NCBI RefSeq assembly: GCF_000519185.1
Contig: NZ_JAFA01000019.1
Coordinates: 103,522 to 167,521, forward strand
DNA length: 64,000 bases
From: Paraburkholderia nodosa DSM 21604
GTDB taxonomy: Bacteria; Pseudomonadota; Gammaproteobacteria; Burkholderiales; Burkholderiaceae
Direction of reading: 5' to 3'
Below, one piece after another: positions 18,762 to 27,972 of the stretch (the stretch's first letter is position 1; each line of letters starts with the position of its first letter). Position numbers and translations under genes: made by a program. The notes beneath the pieces were generated by a model, which searched no databases, was not told the DNA's origin, and was given only the letters and a program-made list of their open reading frames with translations.

Positions 18762-20897
18762 GTGACCATTTCGACGCCCCTCGCGCCCGCCCCCGACGAC
18801 ATCCTGCGCGAAGCCAATGCGCACTGCGAAGCGCACCGCTTCGCCGACGCGCTCGCGTTGCTCGAACCGCATGTCGGCGGCCAACCCGGGGCAACGGACG
18901 ACGCCGCGCTCGCGCCGGCGCTCAATCTCGCGGCCCTGAGCGCGATGGGCACGGGCGACGCGGCGCGCGCCCAGGCGTTGTGGCAGCGCTGCCTCGCGGC
19001 AAAGCCCGACTTCGCGCAGGCGTACAGCGGCCTCGCCGCACTCTTTGCGGCGCTCGGCGTCCTCGATCAAGCCCAGGCGCTCTATGAACGGCTGCTGAGC
19101 CTCGCGCCCGCCGACGCCGACGCACGCAGCAACCTGGGCGTCGTCCTGCAGCGCCAGACGCGCCACGCCGAAGCGGAAGCTGCCTTTCGCGCCGTGCTCG
19201 CGGACTGCCCGGCTCACGCCGACGCCCACTACAACCTCGGCCTCCTGGTGCAGGGACAAGGCCGCCACGCAGAAGCCGAAAGCGCGTTTCGCGGCGCCAT
19301 CGCCGCGAATGCGCGCCATGCGAAGGCGTACAACGCGCTGGGCACACTGCTGCGGGACCAGGCGCGCGGCGACGAAGCCGCCGAGGCCTTTCGCCAGGCC
19401 CTGCTGATCCACCCGCAGTATCCGGAAGCGCTCAACAATCTCGCCACACTGCTCAAGGCGTCCGGCAAGCTCACCGAAGCGGAACTCGCGGTTCGCCTCG
19501 CGCTGCAGATTCGCCCCAATTTCATCGATGCGCTGAACAACCTCGGTTGCGTGCTCACCGACCTCAAGCGCGTGCCCGAGGCGGAGGTGGCGTTTCGCCA
19601 GACGCTCGCACTCGCGCCGAACCACGCGGAAGCGCAGTACAACCTCGGCGTCGCGCTGCATACGCTCGAGCGGCTGCCCGAGGCCGAGGCGGCGTATCGC
19701 GAGACGCTGCGCCGCATGCCGGGCCGCGTCGAGGCCTATAACAATCTCGCCTGTGTGCTGATGGCGCTCGGGCGCCGCGCCGAAGCGCTCGAGGTGCTCC
19801 ACGAAGCCGTGGCCGTGCGGCCCGATTTCGCCGAGGCGCACTTCAATCTCGCGAGCCTGCACAAGGAATACGGCCGGCTCGACGAAGCGGAGGCCGGCTA
19901 CCGCCGAGCGCTCGACGCGAACCCGGAATACGGCGATGCGAAATTCCGTCTCGCCACGCTGCTCATCAGCATGGGCCGCTTCGAAGAAGGCTTCGCGCGC
20001 TACGAATGCCGCTACACCATGCCCGGCTTCGTGCATCACGCGACGCAGCGTCTGCTGCAATGTCCCGCCTGGCGGGGCGAACCGCTCGCCGGCAAAGCGC
20101 TGCTGCTGTGGCAGGAAGACGGCCTCGGCGACATGCTGCAATTCGGCCGCTATGCGCGCGTACTCAAGGCGCAGGGCGCGGCGCACATCGCCTTCGCCTG
20201 CCAGCCGCCCCTGCAGCGGCTCTTTCGCGGCGTGGACGGCATCGACGCCGTGCTCGGCCATGAAGCCGGCGCGGCGGCAGCCGGCCAGTTCGACTACTGG
20301 GCGAGCCCGATCAGCGTGCCGCACCGCCTGGGCACGACGATCGAGACGATCCCCGCGCCGCTCGTCCATACGCCCGAGCCCGCGCTCGTCGAGCACTGGG
20401 GCGCGCGCCTCGCCACGCTCGCGCCGGGCCCGCGCATCGGCATCGTCTGGAAGGGCAACCCGAAGCATTTCAACGACGCGCACCGCTCGCTGCCCTCGCT
20501 TGCCGCGCTCGCGCCGCTGTGGAACCTGCCGGGCGTGCAGTTCGTAAGCCTGCAAAAAGGACAGGGAGAAGACGAGGCGCAGAATCCGCCTGCGAGCCTG
20601 CCGCTGCTGCACCTCGGCAGCGACGTGCGCGATTTCGTCGATACCGCGGCGATCATCGCGCAGCTCGATCTCGTGATTTGCGTGGATACGTCCACGGCGC
20701 ATCTGGTGGCGTCGCTCGGCAAGCCGTGCTGGGTGCTGCTGCCGCAGCACGACCTTGACTGGCGCTGGATGCACGAGCGCGAAGATTCGCCGTGGTACCC
20801 CGGCACGATGCGCCTGTTCCGCCAGCGCATGAACGAAGCGTGGAGCGCCGTTGTGGAGCGCGTGCGCACGGCGTGCGCGGAGCGCTTCGGGATTTGA
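18762..20897 (+). CDS. TPR-repeat glycosyltransferase-like protein (GT41/OGT- or GT9-like C-terminal domain)
   Basis: This protein has about 711 residues. After a short lead, some ten tetratricopeptide repeats of 34 residues span roughly 15-420 (A..NLGxxLxxxGRxxEAExAxRxAL). The C-terminal 290 residues form a glycosyltransferase-B-like domain with LLLWQEDGLGDMLQFGRY, IGIVWKGNPKHFNDAHRS and VICVDTSTAHLVASLGKPCWVLLP, the sugar-nucleotide-binding pattern shared with heptosyltransferase-like proteins. It may modify proteins or surface glycans. The start is uncertain: GTG at 18762 is used, TTG at 18714 is possible, and neither has a clear ribosome site. Confidence 0.82.
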   Translation: MTISTPLAPAPDDILREANAHCEAHRFADALALLEPHVGGQPGATDDAALAPALNLAALSAMGTGDAARAQALWQRCLAAKPDFAQAYSGLAALFAALGVLDQAQALYERLLSLAPADADARSNLGVVLQRQTRHAEAEAAFRAVLADCPAHADAHYNLGLLVQGQGRHAEAESAFRGAIAANARHAKAYNALGTLLRDQARGDEAAEAFRQALLIHPQYPEALNNLATLLKASGKLTEAELAVRLALQIRPNFIDALNNLGCVLTDLKRVPEAEVAFRQTLALAPNHAEAQYNLGVALHTLERLPEAEAAYRETLRRMPGRVEAYNNLACVLMALGRRAEALEVLHEAVAVRPDFAEAHFNLASLHKEYGRLDEAEAGYRRALDANPEYGDAKFRLATLLISMGRFEEGFARYECRYTMPGFVHHATQRLLQCPAWRGEPLAGKALLLWQEDGLGDMLQFGRYARVLKAQGAAHIAFACQPPLQRLFRGVDGIDAVLGHEAGAAAAGQFDYWASPISVPHRLGTTIETIPAPLVHTPEPALVEHWGARLATLAPGPRIGIVWKGNPKHFNDAHRSLPSLAALAPLWNLPGVQFVSLQKGQGEDEAQNPPASLPLLHLGSDVRDFVDTAAIIAQLDLVICVDTSTAHLVASLGKPCWVLLPQHDLDWRWMHEREDSPWYPGTMRLFRQRMNEAWSAVVERVRTACAERFGI

Positions 20898-20940
20898 AGA
20901 TTCGCGGGATTTCGGGAGATGAGAGAGGCGCTCGCGCGCC

Positions 20941-21159
20941 TCAATCCCAGATGTTGCGGAACGCCACGGCGGCGATCACCGGCACGCACATCACGAGCGG
21001 AATGGCGAAGTACGGAATCTCCAGATCGACGACCCACTTGTAGACGATCCAGCCGATACCCAGCGCGAGCGTAAGCACGCCCACGAGCGCCGTGAGGGTG
21101 TTCAGCAGCCACGTGGGCGGCTGCTTGCGCGCGGGTTTATTCTCGGGTGACGGGTTCAT
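20941..21159 (-). CDS. Small two-helix membrane protein (72 aa)
   Basis: A polar proline/lysine-rich N-terminus (MNPSPENKPARKQPP) is followed by two membrane helices, about 19-42 and 50-68, with a WVVDLEIPYF connector. It ends RNIWD. There is no signal cleavage site or known motif. It is convergent with the TPR gene 43 bp away. The function is unknown; the hydrophobic organisation and clean start make it a credible gene. Confidence 0.65.
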   Translation of the reverse strand: MNPSPENKPARKQPPTWLLNTLTALVGVLTLALGIGWIVYKWVVDLEIPYFAIPLVMCVPVIAAVAFRNIWD

Positions 21160-21346
21160 GGCGGCGGTGGCGAAAAGCGAAAACGTCTCGATCCGGACTT
21201 CGGGTGATGGGTATTTTACCCCGCCGCGCGCCTTCAGCCTAAGCCCATCGCAGCCGCGCCTTTACCTCCCAGGTAATCGATTCCCGGCCCGGCGCGCCCT
21301 ATTCTCGCAAGCGTGGACCCACCCTTTCACGCTCACGAGACCTGCC

Positions 21347-21694
21347 ATGTCCGCCTACGCCATTGCCCATCTGCGCGACGTCGAACCTTGCCGCGCCATC
21401 GTCGAATATCTGGAGAAGATCGACGCCACGCTCGCCCCTTTCGGCGGCCGCTTCATCATTCACGGAGGACGCGTGGAGCGGCTCGAGGGCAAGTTCTCCG
21501 GCGACCTCATCATGATCGAATTCGCGAGCCGCGAGATCGCGCGCGCGTGGTATCGCTCGAGCGCCTATCAGGCGATCCTGCCGCTGCGCGCGGAGCACTC
21601 GCGCGGTGAAGTGTTCCTGATCGATCAAGTCGAGATGCCGCATCGCGCGACCGACGTGCTGCGTCCGGCTCACGAACACGGCTCCGCAAAGTGA
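21347..21694 (+). CDS. DUF1330 domain-containing protein
   Basis: This 115-residue protein has a dimeric alpha-beta barrel fold. Characteristic elements are the YAIAHLRDVEP start, YLEKIDATLAPFGGRFIIHGG, and EFASREIARAWYRSSAYQAILPLR, which match DUF1330 almost end to end. There is no signal peptide. The start at 21347 is chosen from the family N-terminus (MSAYAIAHL); the open frame upstream is unrelated. The biochemical role of the family is unsettled. It stands alone. Confidence 0.88.
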   Translation: MSAYAIAHLRDVEPCRAIVEYLEKIDATLAPFGGRFIIHGGRVERLEGKFSGDLIMIEFASREIARAWYRSSAYQAILPLRAEHSRGEVFLIDQVEMPHRATDVLRPAHEHGSAK

Positions 21695-21851
21695 AAGCAT
21701 TTCGTTAGCTGGCCACCGGCAGCGAATGCTTTTCGTGCACCACGTTTGCAAAGGAAATTCATCGCCTGCAAACGTTTTCGTGCGTTTCACAATTCTTTCT
21801 TCATCGACGGCGAAACTGTGCGCGACCCATCCCCACAGAACGGATGCGCCC

Positions 21852-22319
21852 ATGAGAATACGCCTTCCCAACCGCGTGTCGACGACCCTGTCGACCGCGG
21901 CGATCGTTGTACTCGCAACCATCATGCTCGATGCATGCGGCCCGGGCTACGGCTCGTCGGCGGCTTCGTCGACGCCGGATACACCGGAAAGCCAGAGCGC
22001 CGCAACGCAATCGCAATCGCCATTGGCGAATAGCGCGCGGATAATGCCGCTGCCGACGCCCGACACGAACGCGTCGGCGAACGCCTCAACGAACACGTCG
22101 ACAAGCACTTCGACGAACCCGAGCGCCATACCCGCTTATGGCGCGAACGCGGCCACCGCCGCGAACACCGCGAGCGACCCCGTGCAAGGCGCACAGGCCA
22201 GCCTCGCCGCCGACAGCGACCAGATCACGCCGGTCCTGAGCTACGCGCCTGGCGACAGCGCGCAGACCCAGGCCAGCAACGGCAACGATTCCAGCAGTCC
22301 CGCAACATCCAGCCATTGA
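21852..22319 (+). CDS. Ser/Thr/Ala-rich putative lipoprotein upstream of phospholipase C
   Basis: This 155-residue low-complexity protein has an N-terminal hydrophobic segment (STAAIVVLATIMLDAC) ending at a cysteine in a lipobox-like LDAC, so a lipid anchor is possible although Asp at -2 is unusual. The rest is almost only Ser, Thr, Ala, Asn and Pro, including a TNTSTSTST tract. It has no recognisable domain. It lies 78 bp before the phospholipase gene on the same strand and may be cotranscribed. Its composition suits a flexible surface spacer. Confidence 0.6.
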   Translation: MRIRLPNRVSTTLSTAAIVVLATIMLDACGPGYGSSAASSTPDTPESQSAATQSQSPLANSARIMPLPTPDTNASANASTNTSTSTSTNPSAIPAYGANAATAANTASDPVQGAQASLAADSDQITPVLSYAPGDSAQTQASNGNDSSSPATSSH

Positions 22320-22397
22320 AGCATTGCACCTGCGTGCCCTTGTGCGAGTACGCCGTCGGGCACGACACTCCAACCCCAAGCAGAAAGGTGAGCAACA

Positions 22398-24527
22398 ATG
22401 ACGTCAAACAGCCGTCGCCGTTTCCTGCAGACCGTCGCGCAATCGGGCGCCGCCGCCGCAGCGATGACCGTTCTTCCCGAGTCGATCCGCAATGCGCTGG
22501 CCATTCCGGCCAATTCGCGCACGGGCACGATCCGCGATGTCGAGCATATCGTCGTGTTCATGCAGGAGAACCGTTCGTTCGACCACTACCTCGGCCATAT
22601 GCGCGGCGTGCGCGGCTATAACGACCGCCTGCCCATTGCGCTGCCGGGCGGCCTGCCGGTGTGGTATCAGCCGTCGAAGGAAGACGCCACGAAGCCTGTG
22701 CTGCCGTTCCACCTCGACACGTTCAAGACGAGCGCGCAATGCGTGGGCGACCTCGACCACTCGTGGTACCCGACGCAGTACGCGATCAACAACGGTCTGT
22801 ACAACCAGTGGCCGCAGTACAAGACCGACATGACGATGGGCTATTACCTGCGCGCGGACATTCCGTTCCACTACGCGCTGGCCGACGCCTTCACGGTGTG
22901 CGACAACTACTTCTGCTCGCTGCCTGGCCCGACGCACCCGAACCGCTCGTATCTGATGACCGGCATGGTCGATCCGACCGGCACGATGGGCGGCCCGCTG
23001 CTCGACAACAACGACTTCGTGGACGGCGACGTGCCGCCCACGTATCAACTGCTTTCGTGGACGACCTACCCCGAGCGCCTGCAGGCCGCCGGCATCTCCT
23101 GGCAGATCTACCAGCAGGGCACGAACGGCAGCGACCCGCTGAACGGCAACTACGGCACGAACATCCTGCAGAACTTCGCGAACTTCATCAACGCGCAGCC
23201 CGGCTCGGCGCTCTACCAGCGCGCGCAAACGGTGCGCACCATCGCCGACCTGAAAAATGATGTACTCCAGAACAATTTGCCGCAAGTCTCGTGGCTGCTG
23301 CCGCCGGCGGCGTTCTCGGAGCACCCGAAGTACACGCCGGCCTACGGCGCGGAATACACCTCGCAGATCATCGAAGCGCTGACGTCGAACCCCGACGTGT
23401 GGAGCAAGACCGTGCTCTTCATCATGTATGACGAGAACGATGGCTTCTTCGACCATATCGTGCCGCCGCAGCCGCCCACGACGTCCACGCAGGGCAAGTC
23501 GACGGTGAGCGTGGACGGCGAGATCCACAACGTGGTCAACCCGCTGCGCGGCGGCAAGTACACCGCCGACGGCCTGCCCTACGGCCTCGGACCGCGCGTG
23601 CCGATGACGGTGGTCTCGCCGTGGACCAAGGGCGGCTTCGTCTGCTCGCAGGTGTTCGATCACACTTCGGTGATCCGCTTCATCGAGGCGCGTTTCGGCG
23701 TGCAGGAGCCCAACATCACGGCGTGGCGCCGCGCGGTGTGCGGCGACCTCACCACGTGCTTCGACTTCCGCACGCCCGACGCCACGATGCCCGCGCTGCC
23801 CGACACGAGCAACTACATGACGCTCGCCGACAACCAGTGCTCGGCCAACTCGGCGCCCACGGTGCCGGCCACGCCACTGCCGATCGACGCGCAGGAGCCC
23901 GGCGTGCGCTACGCACGCGCGCTGCCCTACGAGCTTCATGTGAACGCGAAGCCCGAAGCGCAGAGCAACACACTGTCGATCACGTTCGCGAACAAGGGCC
24001 GCCAGGGCGCGCACTTCTACGTGTACGGCACGAACCGCAGTGACGGGCCGTGGCGCTATACGGTCGAAGCGGGCAAGTCCCTCGACGACACATGGGATCT
24101 GAGCGTGACGAACGGCGTCTATGCGTTCGAGGTGCATGGCCCGAACGGCTTCTTGCGCCGCTTTGCGGGTACGGCCGCGCAATCGGGTCCGGGCAAATCG
24201 GGCCGCGCACCGGCTCCGGCCGTGACTGCGCACTACGACGTGGCCAACGGCAACCTCTTCCTCAGGTTCTCGAATGCGGGCAGCAGCGTCGCGCACCTGA
24301 ACGTGAGCGACAACGCCTATGGCGCGCACGAGCGCAACGTGGTCGTGCCGGCCGGCGCGCAAGTCGACGAAGTCTGGGTCCTCGCGTCGAGCCATCACTG
24401 GTACGACCTCACGGTCACGAGCCGCGACGACGCGACGTACGCCTGGCGCTTCGCCGGACACATCGAGAACGGCCGGCCGAGCATCAGCGACCCTGCGGCC
24501 GTTGCGCCGGTCACGAAGCTGAGCTGA
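22398..24527 (+). CDS. Phosphocholine-specific phospholipase C (non-haemolytic type), Tat-exported
   Basis: This is a 709-residue secreted phosphoesterase. The twin-arginine signal SRRRFLQTVAQSG lies at residues 4-16. The phosphoesterase domain shows HIVVFMQENRSFDHYLG (about 50-66), GPTHPNRSYLMTG and YDENDGFFDHIVPP, the metal and nucleophile motifs of the bacterial PLC/acid phosphatase family. Two C-terminal DUF756-type beta domains follow (about 515-610 and 615-700), typical of PlcN/PlcH. It should hydrolyse phosphatidylcholine or sphingomyelin outside the inner membrane. The ribosome site is AAAGGTGAG, and a textbook terminator follows. Confidence 0.9.
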   Translation: MTSNSRRRFLQTVAQSGAAAAAMTVLPESIRNALAIPANSRTGTIRDVEHIVVFMQENRSFDHYLGHMRGVRGYNDRLPIALPGGLPVWYQPSKEDATKPVLPFHLDTFKTSAQCVGDLDHSWYPTQYAINNGLYNQWPQYKTDMTMGYYLRADIPFHYALADAFTVCDNYFCSLPGPTHPNRSYLMTGMVDPTGTMGGPLLDNNDFVDGDVPPTYQLLSWTTYPERLQAAGISWQIYQQGTNGSDPLNGNYGTNILQNFANFINAQPGSALYQRAQTVRTIADLKNDVLQNNLPQVSWLLPPAAFSEHPKYTPAYGAEYTSQIIEALTSNPDVWSKTVLFIMYDENDGFFDHIVPPQPPTTSTQGKSTVSVDGEIHNVVNPLRGGKYTADGLPYGLGPRVPMTVVSPWTKGGFVCSQVFDHTSVIRFIEARFGVQEPNITAWRRAVCGDLTTCFDFRTPDATMPALPDTSNYMTLADNQCSANSAPTVPATPLPIDAQEPGVRYARALPYELHVNAKPEAQSNTLSITFANKGRQGAHFYVYGTNRSDGPWRYTVEAGKSLDDTWDLSVTNGVYAFEVHGPNGFLRRFAGTAAQSGPGKSGRAPAPAVTAHYDVANGNLFLRFSNAGSSVAHLNVSDNAYGAHERNVVVPAGAQVDEVWVLASSHHWYDLTVTSRDDATYAWRFAGHIENGRPSISDPAAVAPVTKLS

Positions 24528-24575
24528 GCCCGACGCGAGACATAGCCTGACGATTCCTTTTCTGTTTCCCTGGAT

Positions 24576-24603
24576 GCGGCGCCTTCGGGCGCCGCTTTTT
24601 TTT
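24576..24603 (+). terminator. Rho-independent terminator after phospholipase C
   Basis: An 8-bp stem GCGGCGCC/GGCGCCGC closes a TTCG tetraloop and is followed by eight T residues. It is an unambiguous intrinsic terminator 48 bp past the stop codon. Confidence 0.93.
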
Positions 24604-24801
24604 GCCTTTGCGCAGAGGATCCGTTCCTTCTCATAGTGTGGGTTAAAAAGGGCCAACGCACCCTTCGCAATGGCACGCCCTGCAGCATCTGCGATCCAGT
24701 GGCACAATGGGCGCTCCGCATTTTCCGGCGCCCGCTTGGCGCGCATTGCCGTGCGCGCGGCGAGAGCCTGTCGTTGAACCGTTGAAAAGGATCGTCCCAT
24801 C

Positions 24802-26244
24802 ATGAGTTCCAGCGTGAAGCCCTATCCCAACACCCAGATCTACATCGACGGCGCATGGCGCGCCGGCGCGAAGACGATTGCTGTGATCGACCCTGCGACC
24901 GAAGCGGAAATCGGCCGCCTGAGCCTCGCCAGCGAGCAGGACCTTTCGGACGCGGCCACCGCCGCCGAGCGCGCCTTCCGCGAATGGCGCAAGGTCTCGC
25001 CGCTCGAGCGCAGCAAGCTCATGCGCCGCGCCGCGCAACTGCTGCGCGATCGCGCAGACGACATCGCCGCGATCATGACGCGCGAGCAGGGCAAGCCGTT
25101 TGGCGAAGCGAAGCTCGAAACGCTAGCGGGCGGCGACACGATCGACTGGTTCGCCGAAGAAGGCCGCCGCACCTATGGCCGCGTGATTCCCTCGCGTTCG
25201 GACGCCGTTCGCCAGATCGTCACGCGCGAGCCGGTGGGTCCGGTCGCCGCGTTCACGCCCTGGAACTTCCCGCTCAACCAGGCCGTGCGCAAGGTGTCGG
25301 CCGCGCTCGCCTCGGGCTGTACCGTCGTGCTCAAGGGACCGGAAGAAACGCCGGCCAGCTGCGCCGAACTCGTGAAGGTGTTCGCCGACGCGGGCCTGCC
25401 CGCAGGCGTGCTGAACCTCGTGTTCGGCGTGCCTTCGGAAGTGTCGTCGTACCTGATCGCGCATCCGGCGATCCGCAAGATCTCGTTCACGGGCTCGACG
25501 CCGGTGGGCAAGCTGCTCGCCTCGAAGGCCGGCGAGCACATGAAGCGCGCCACGATGGAGCTGGGCGGCCATGCCCCCGCCATCGTGTTCGCCGACGCCG
25601 ACGTGCCGCGCGCCGCCAGGCTGCTCGCGAGCGCGAAGTTCCGCAACGCGGGCCAAGTGTGCATCTCGCCCACGCGCTTCATGGTGGAAGACGCCGCGTA
25701 CGACGAGTTCGTCGAGCACTTCGTTGCGACGACGCGCGCGATCAAGGTGGGCAACGGTCTCGAAGACGGCGTGCAGATGGGCCCGCTCGCGAACGACCGC
25801 CGCCTCGCCGCAATGGAACGTCTCGTGGCCGACGCGCGCGAACAGGGCGCGAAGGTGCTGACGGGCGGCGAGCGCGTGGGCCGCGAAGGCTACTTCTTCG
25901 CACCGACCGTGCTCACCGACGTGCCGCTCTCCGCGCGCATCATGAACGAAGAGCCGTTTGGCCCGATCGCGCCGGTCTCGCGTTTCTCGAGCTACAAGGA
26001 CGCGATCGTCGAAGCGAACCGTCTGCCGTACGGTCTCGCCGCGTATGCCTACACGCGTTCGAGTGCGACTTCGGCCGCACTCTCCGACGACGTGGAAACC
26101 GGCATGCTGTCGATCAACCATCACGGCCTCGCCCTGCCGGAAACGCCGTTCGGCGGCGTGAAGGACTCGGGTTACGGCTCGGAAGGCGGCAGCGAGGCGA
26201 TGGAAGCCTATCTCGTCACGAAGTTCGTTTCCGAGCATCGTTGA
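24802..26244 (+). CDS. NAD-dependent succinate-semialdehyde dehydrogenase family protein
   Basis: This is a 480-residue aldehyde dehydrogenase. FTPWNFPLNQAVRK, GPEETPASC, FTGSTPVGK, the catalytic Glu in MELGGHAP and the nucleophile Cys in RNAGQVCISPTRF are present and ordered as in GabD/Sad enzymes. It probably oxidises succinate semialdehyde or a similar short aldehyde to the acid. No gabT or transporter accompanies it, so the pathway is open. The spacing and length are typical. Confidence 0.87.
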   Translation: MSSSVKPYPNTQIYIDGAWRAGAKTIAVIDPATEAEIGRLSLASEQDLSDAATAAERAFREWRKVSPLERSKLMRRAAQLLRDRADDIAAIMTREQGKPFGEAKLETLAGGDTIDWFAEEGRRTYGRVIPSRSDAVRQIVTREPVGPVAAFTPWNFPLNQAVRKVSAALASGCTVVLKGPEETPASCAELVKVFADAGLPAGVLNLVFGVPSEVSSYLIAHPAIRKISFTGSTPVGKLLASKAGEHMKRATMELGGHAPAIVFADADVPRAARLLASAKFRNAGQVCISPTRFMVEDAAYDEFVEHFVATTRAIKVGNGLEDGVQMGPLANDRRLAAMERLVADAREQGAKVLTGGERVGREGYFFAPTVLTDVPLSARIMNEEPFGPIAPVSRFSSYKDAIVEANRLPYGLAAYAYTRSSATSAALSDDVETGMLSINHHGLALPETPFGGVKDSGYGSEGGSEAMEAYLVTKFVSEHR

Positions 26245-26266
26245 TCGCTGCACGCTGAAAACGCAC

Positions 26267-26297
26267 GCGCTTTCCCGGCTTACGGTCCGGGAAGCGC
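26267..26297. terminator. Hairpin between convergent aldehyde dehydrogenase and GFA genes
   Basis: Arms at 26267-26278 and 26287-26297 (GCGCTTTCCCGG / CCGGGAAGCGC, one bulged base) sit between and partly inside the convergent gene ends. It is a plausible bidirectional terminator without a strong T run. Confidence 0.4.
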
Positions 26298-26678
26298 ACG
26301 CGGATACTGCGGCAAGCCGTCCGCGAGTTGCACCCAGGCCAGCTTTTGCGAGGTCCAGCTATGATTGTCGGGCGGCGCGTCGTCGGGGCGATCGAGCGTG
26401 CCTGTCGCAACGTCGATCTCGCCCGCGAACGCCGCATGCCGGTAGGTGAGCGGCGTGCCGCAATCGGCGCAGAACGCGCGCTCGACGCACGGACTCGACG
26501 CATGCGTTTTGGTTGCACCCGCAACGAGCCGGAACGCACTCCACGGCACGCTGAGCCAGCCGACGAACGGCGCACCCGTTGCGCGCCGGCAATCCACGCA
26601 ATGGCATACCGTGCTGCCAACCGGCGCAGCCGAAATCTGGTAGCGGACCTTGCCGCATAAACAGCCGCCAGTCAGCAT
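26280..26678 (-). CDS. GFA family (glutathione-dependent formaldehyde-activating enzyme-like) protein
   Basis: This 132-residue zinc protein carries the three cysteine clusters of the family: GGCLCGKVRY (residues 4-13), CHCVDCRRATGAPF (about 25-38) and FCADCGTPLTY (about 69-79). The start at 26678 follows AAGGAGAG and coincides with the family N-terminus; 48 open codons upstream are spurious. True formaldehyde activity is proven for few members, so the substrate is left open. It is divergent from the catalase-like peroxidase gene. Confidence 0.88.
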   Translation of the reverse strand: MLTGGCLCGKVRYQISAAPVGSTVCHCVDCRRATGAPFVGWLSVPWSAFRLVAGATKTHASSPCVERAFCADCGTPLTYRHAAFAGEIDVATGTLDRPDDAPPDNHSWTSQKLAWVQLADGLPQYPRALPGP

Positions 26679-26901
26679 CGCTCTCTCCTTCGCGCATGTG
26701 TTCTGGTCAACGCTTTCAGTGCTGTAAACCCGCGCACCCGAGCATCGTTGCACGATTTCCCTTCGCGCATGGAATAAAACGCAGTGACGTGTTGTTGACG
26801 CCAGTAACGGCCCTCGGGCCATCGACCGGATCCATCATGCACACACTCGCATACTTTTCGCTTTCGAATGCGTTGCAGCGCGCGCGCACCGGAGCCCGCG
26901 C

Positions 26902-27972
26902 GTGAACCGCGCCTCGATCTGCGTGCCATGCCGGCTCGCGGCCATTGCGGCGGTGGTGGGTTGCGCTGGCGCGGCATTTGCATGGACGGCCGGCTGGCTC
27001 ACGCCAAAGCGCATCACCGCGCCGCATATCATCAATACGTTCGAGTCGAACTACGGCATCCATACGGGCTATCGGCGCAATCACGCCAAGGGGCTCTGCG
27101 TGGAAGGCTGGTTCGAAAGCAACGGCAACGGCGAGCAGGTCTCGCGCGCGGCGGTGTTCGCACCCGGACGCACGCCCGTGATTGGACGCTTCGCCATTCC
27201 CGGCAGCAACCCTGGCGCGCCGGACGCGAGCACGCCCGTGCGCAGCATGGCGCTGCTGTTCCAGTTGCAGGACGGCGAGCAGTGGCGCACCGGCATGAAT
27301 TCCGTACCGATCTTCGTCGTTCGCACCCCGAAGCAGTTCTATAGCCAGCTGGTCGCCTCGAAACCGGATCCGTCGACGGGCAAGCCCGACCCCGCGAAGC
27401 TCGCCGCCTTCTTCCAGGCGAACCCGGAAACGCTGCCGTTCCGCCAGTGGCTGAAGGCGCACCCGCCCTCCTCCAGTTTCGCGAATACGGCGTTCTACAG
27501 CGTCAACGCGTTCATCGCGACCGATGCCGCCGGCAACCAGCATGCCGTGCGCTGGCAGACCGTGCCCGAAGTGGCTTATGCACCGCAAACGCCGGCAGAA
27601 AAAGCCGATCCGAACTTCCTCGCCGACGACTTCACCACGCGTTTCGCCGGCGGGCCCTCAGCGACCCCGTTACGCTGGCATCTGGTGCTCACGGTCGCAG
27701 CACCCGGCGACCCCACGAACGACGCCACGCAGTCATGGCCCGCGGACCGCCAGCAGATCGACGCCGGCACCCTCGTCTTGCAGCGCGCCGAACCGCAAGC
27801 GAACGGCATGTGCCGCGACGTGAACTACGATCCGACCATCCTGCCCAACGGCCTGAAGCCTTCGGACGACCCCTTGCTCGCCGCCCGTTCGGCAGCGTAT
27901 GCCGTTTCGTTCAATCGACGCACGCGTGAAGAAGCCAACCTCGCGCAAACGCATGGAGGCGCGCAGCCATGA
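26902..27972 (+). CDS. Catalase-related peroxidase (SrpA-like), exported or membrane-anchored
   Basis: This 356-residue protein is a minimal catalase fold. An N-terminal hydrophobic segment (about 10-30) would direct it to the periplasm. RRNHAKGLCVEGWFESNG (about 52-69) matches the distal-histidine region, and the C-terminal LAARSAAYAVSFNRR supplies the proximal Arg/Tyr haem-ligand helix. The family uses organic reductants as a peroxidase rather than dismutating peroxide. It overlaps the cytochrome b561 gene by 4 bp, which suggests that cytochrome donates electrons from the quinone pool. Confidence 0.85.
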   Translation: MNRASICVPCRLAAIAAVVGCAGAAFAWTAGWLTPKRITAPHIINTFESNYGIHTGYRRNHAKGLCVEGWFESNGNGEQVSRAAVFAPGRTPVIGRFAIPGSNPGAPDASTPVRSMALLFQLQDGEQWRTGMNSVPIFVVRTPKQFYSQLVASKPDPSTGKPDPAKLAAFFQANPETLPFRQWLKAHPPSSSFANTAFYSVNAFIATDAAGNQHAVRWQTVPEVAYAPQTPAEKADPNFLADDFTTRFAGGPSATPLRWHLVLTVAAPGDPTNDATQSWPADRQQIDAGTLVLQRAEPQANGMCRDVNYDPTILPNGLKPSDDPLLAARSAAYAVSFNRRTREEANLAQTHGGAQP

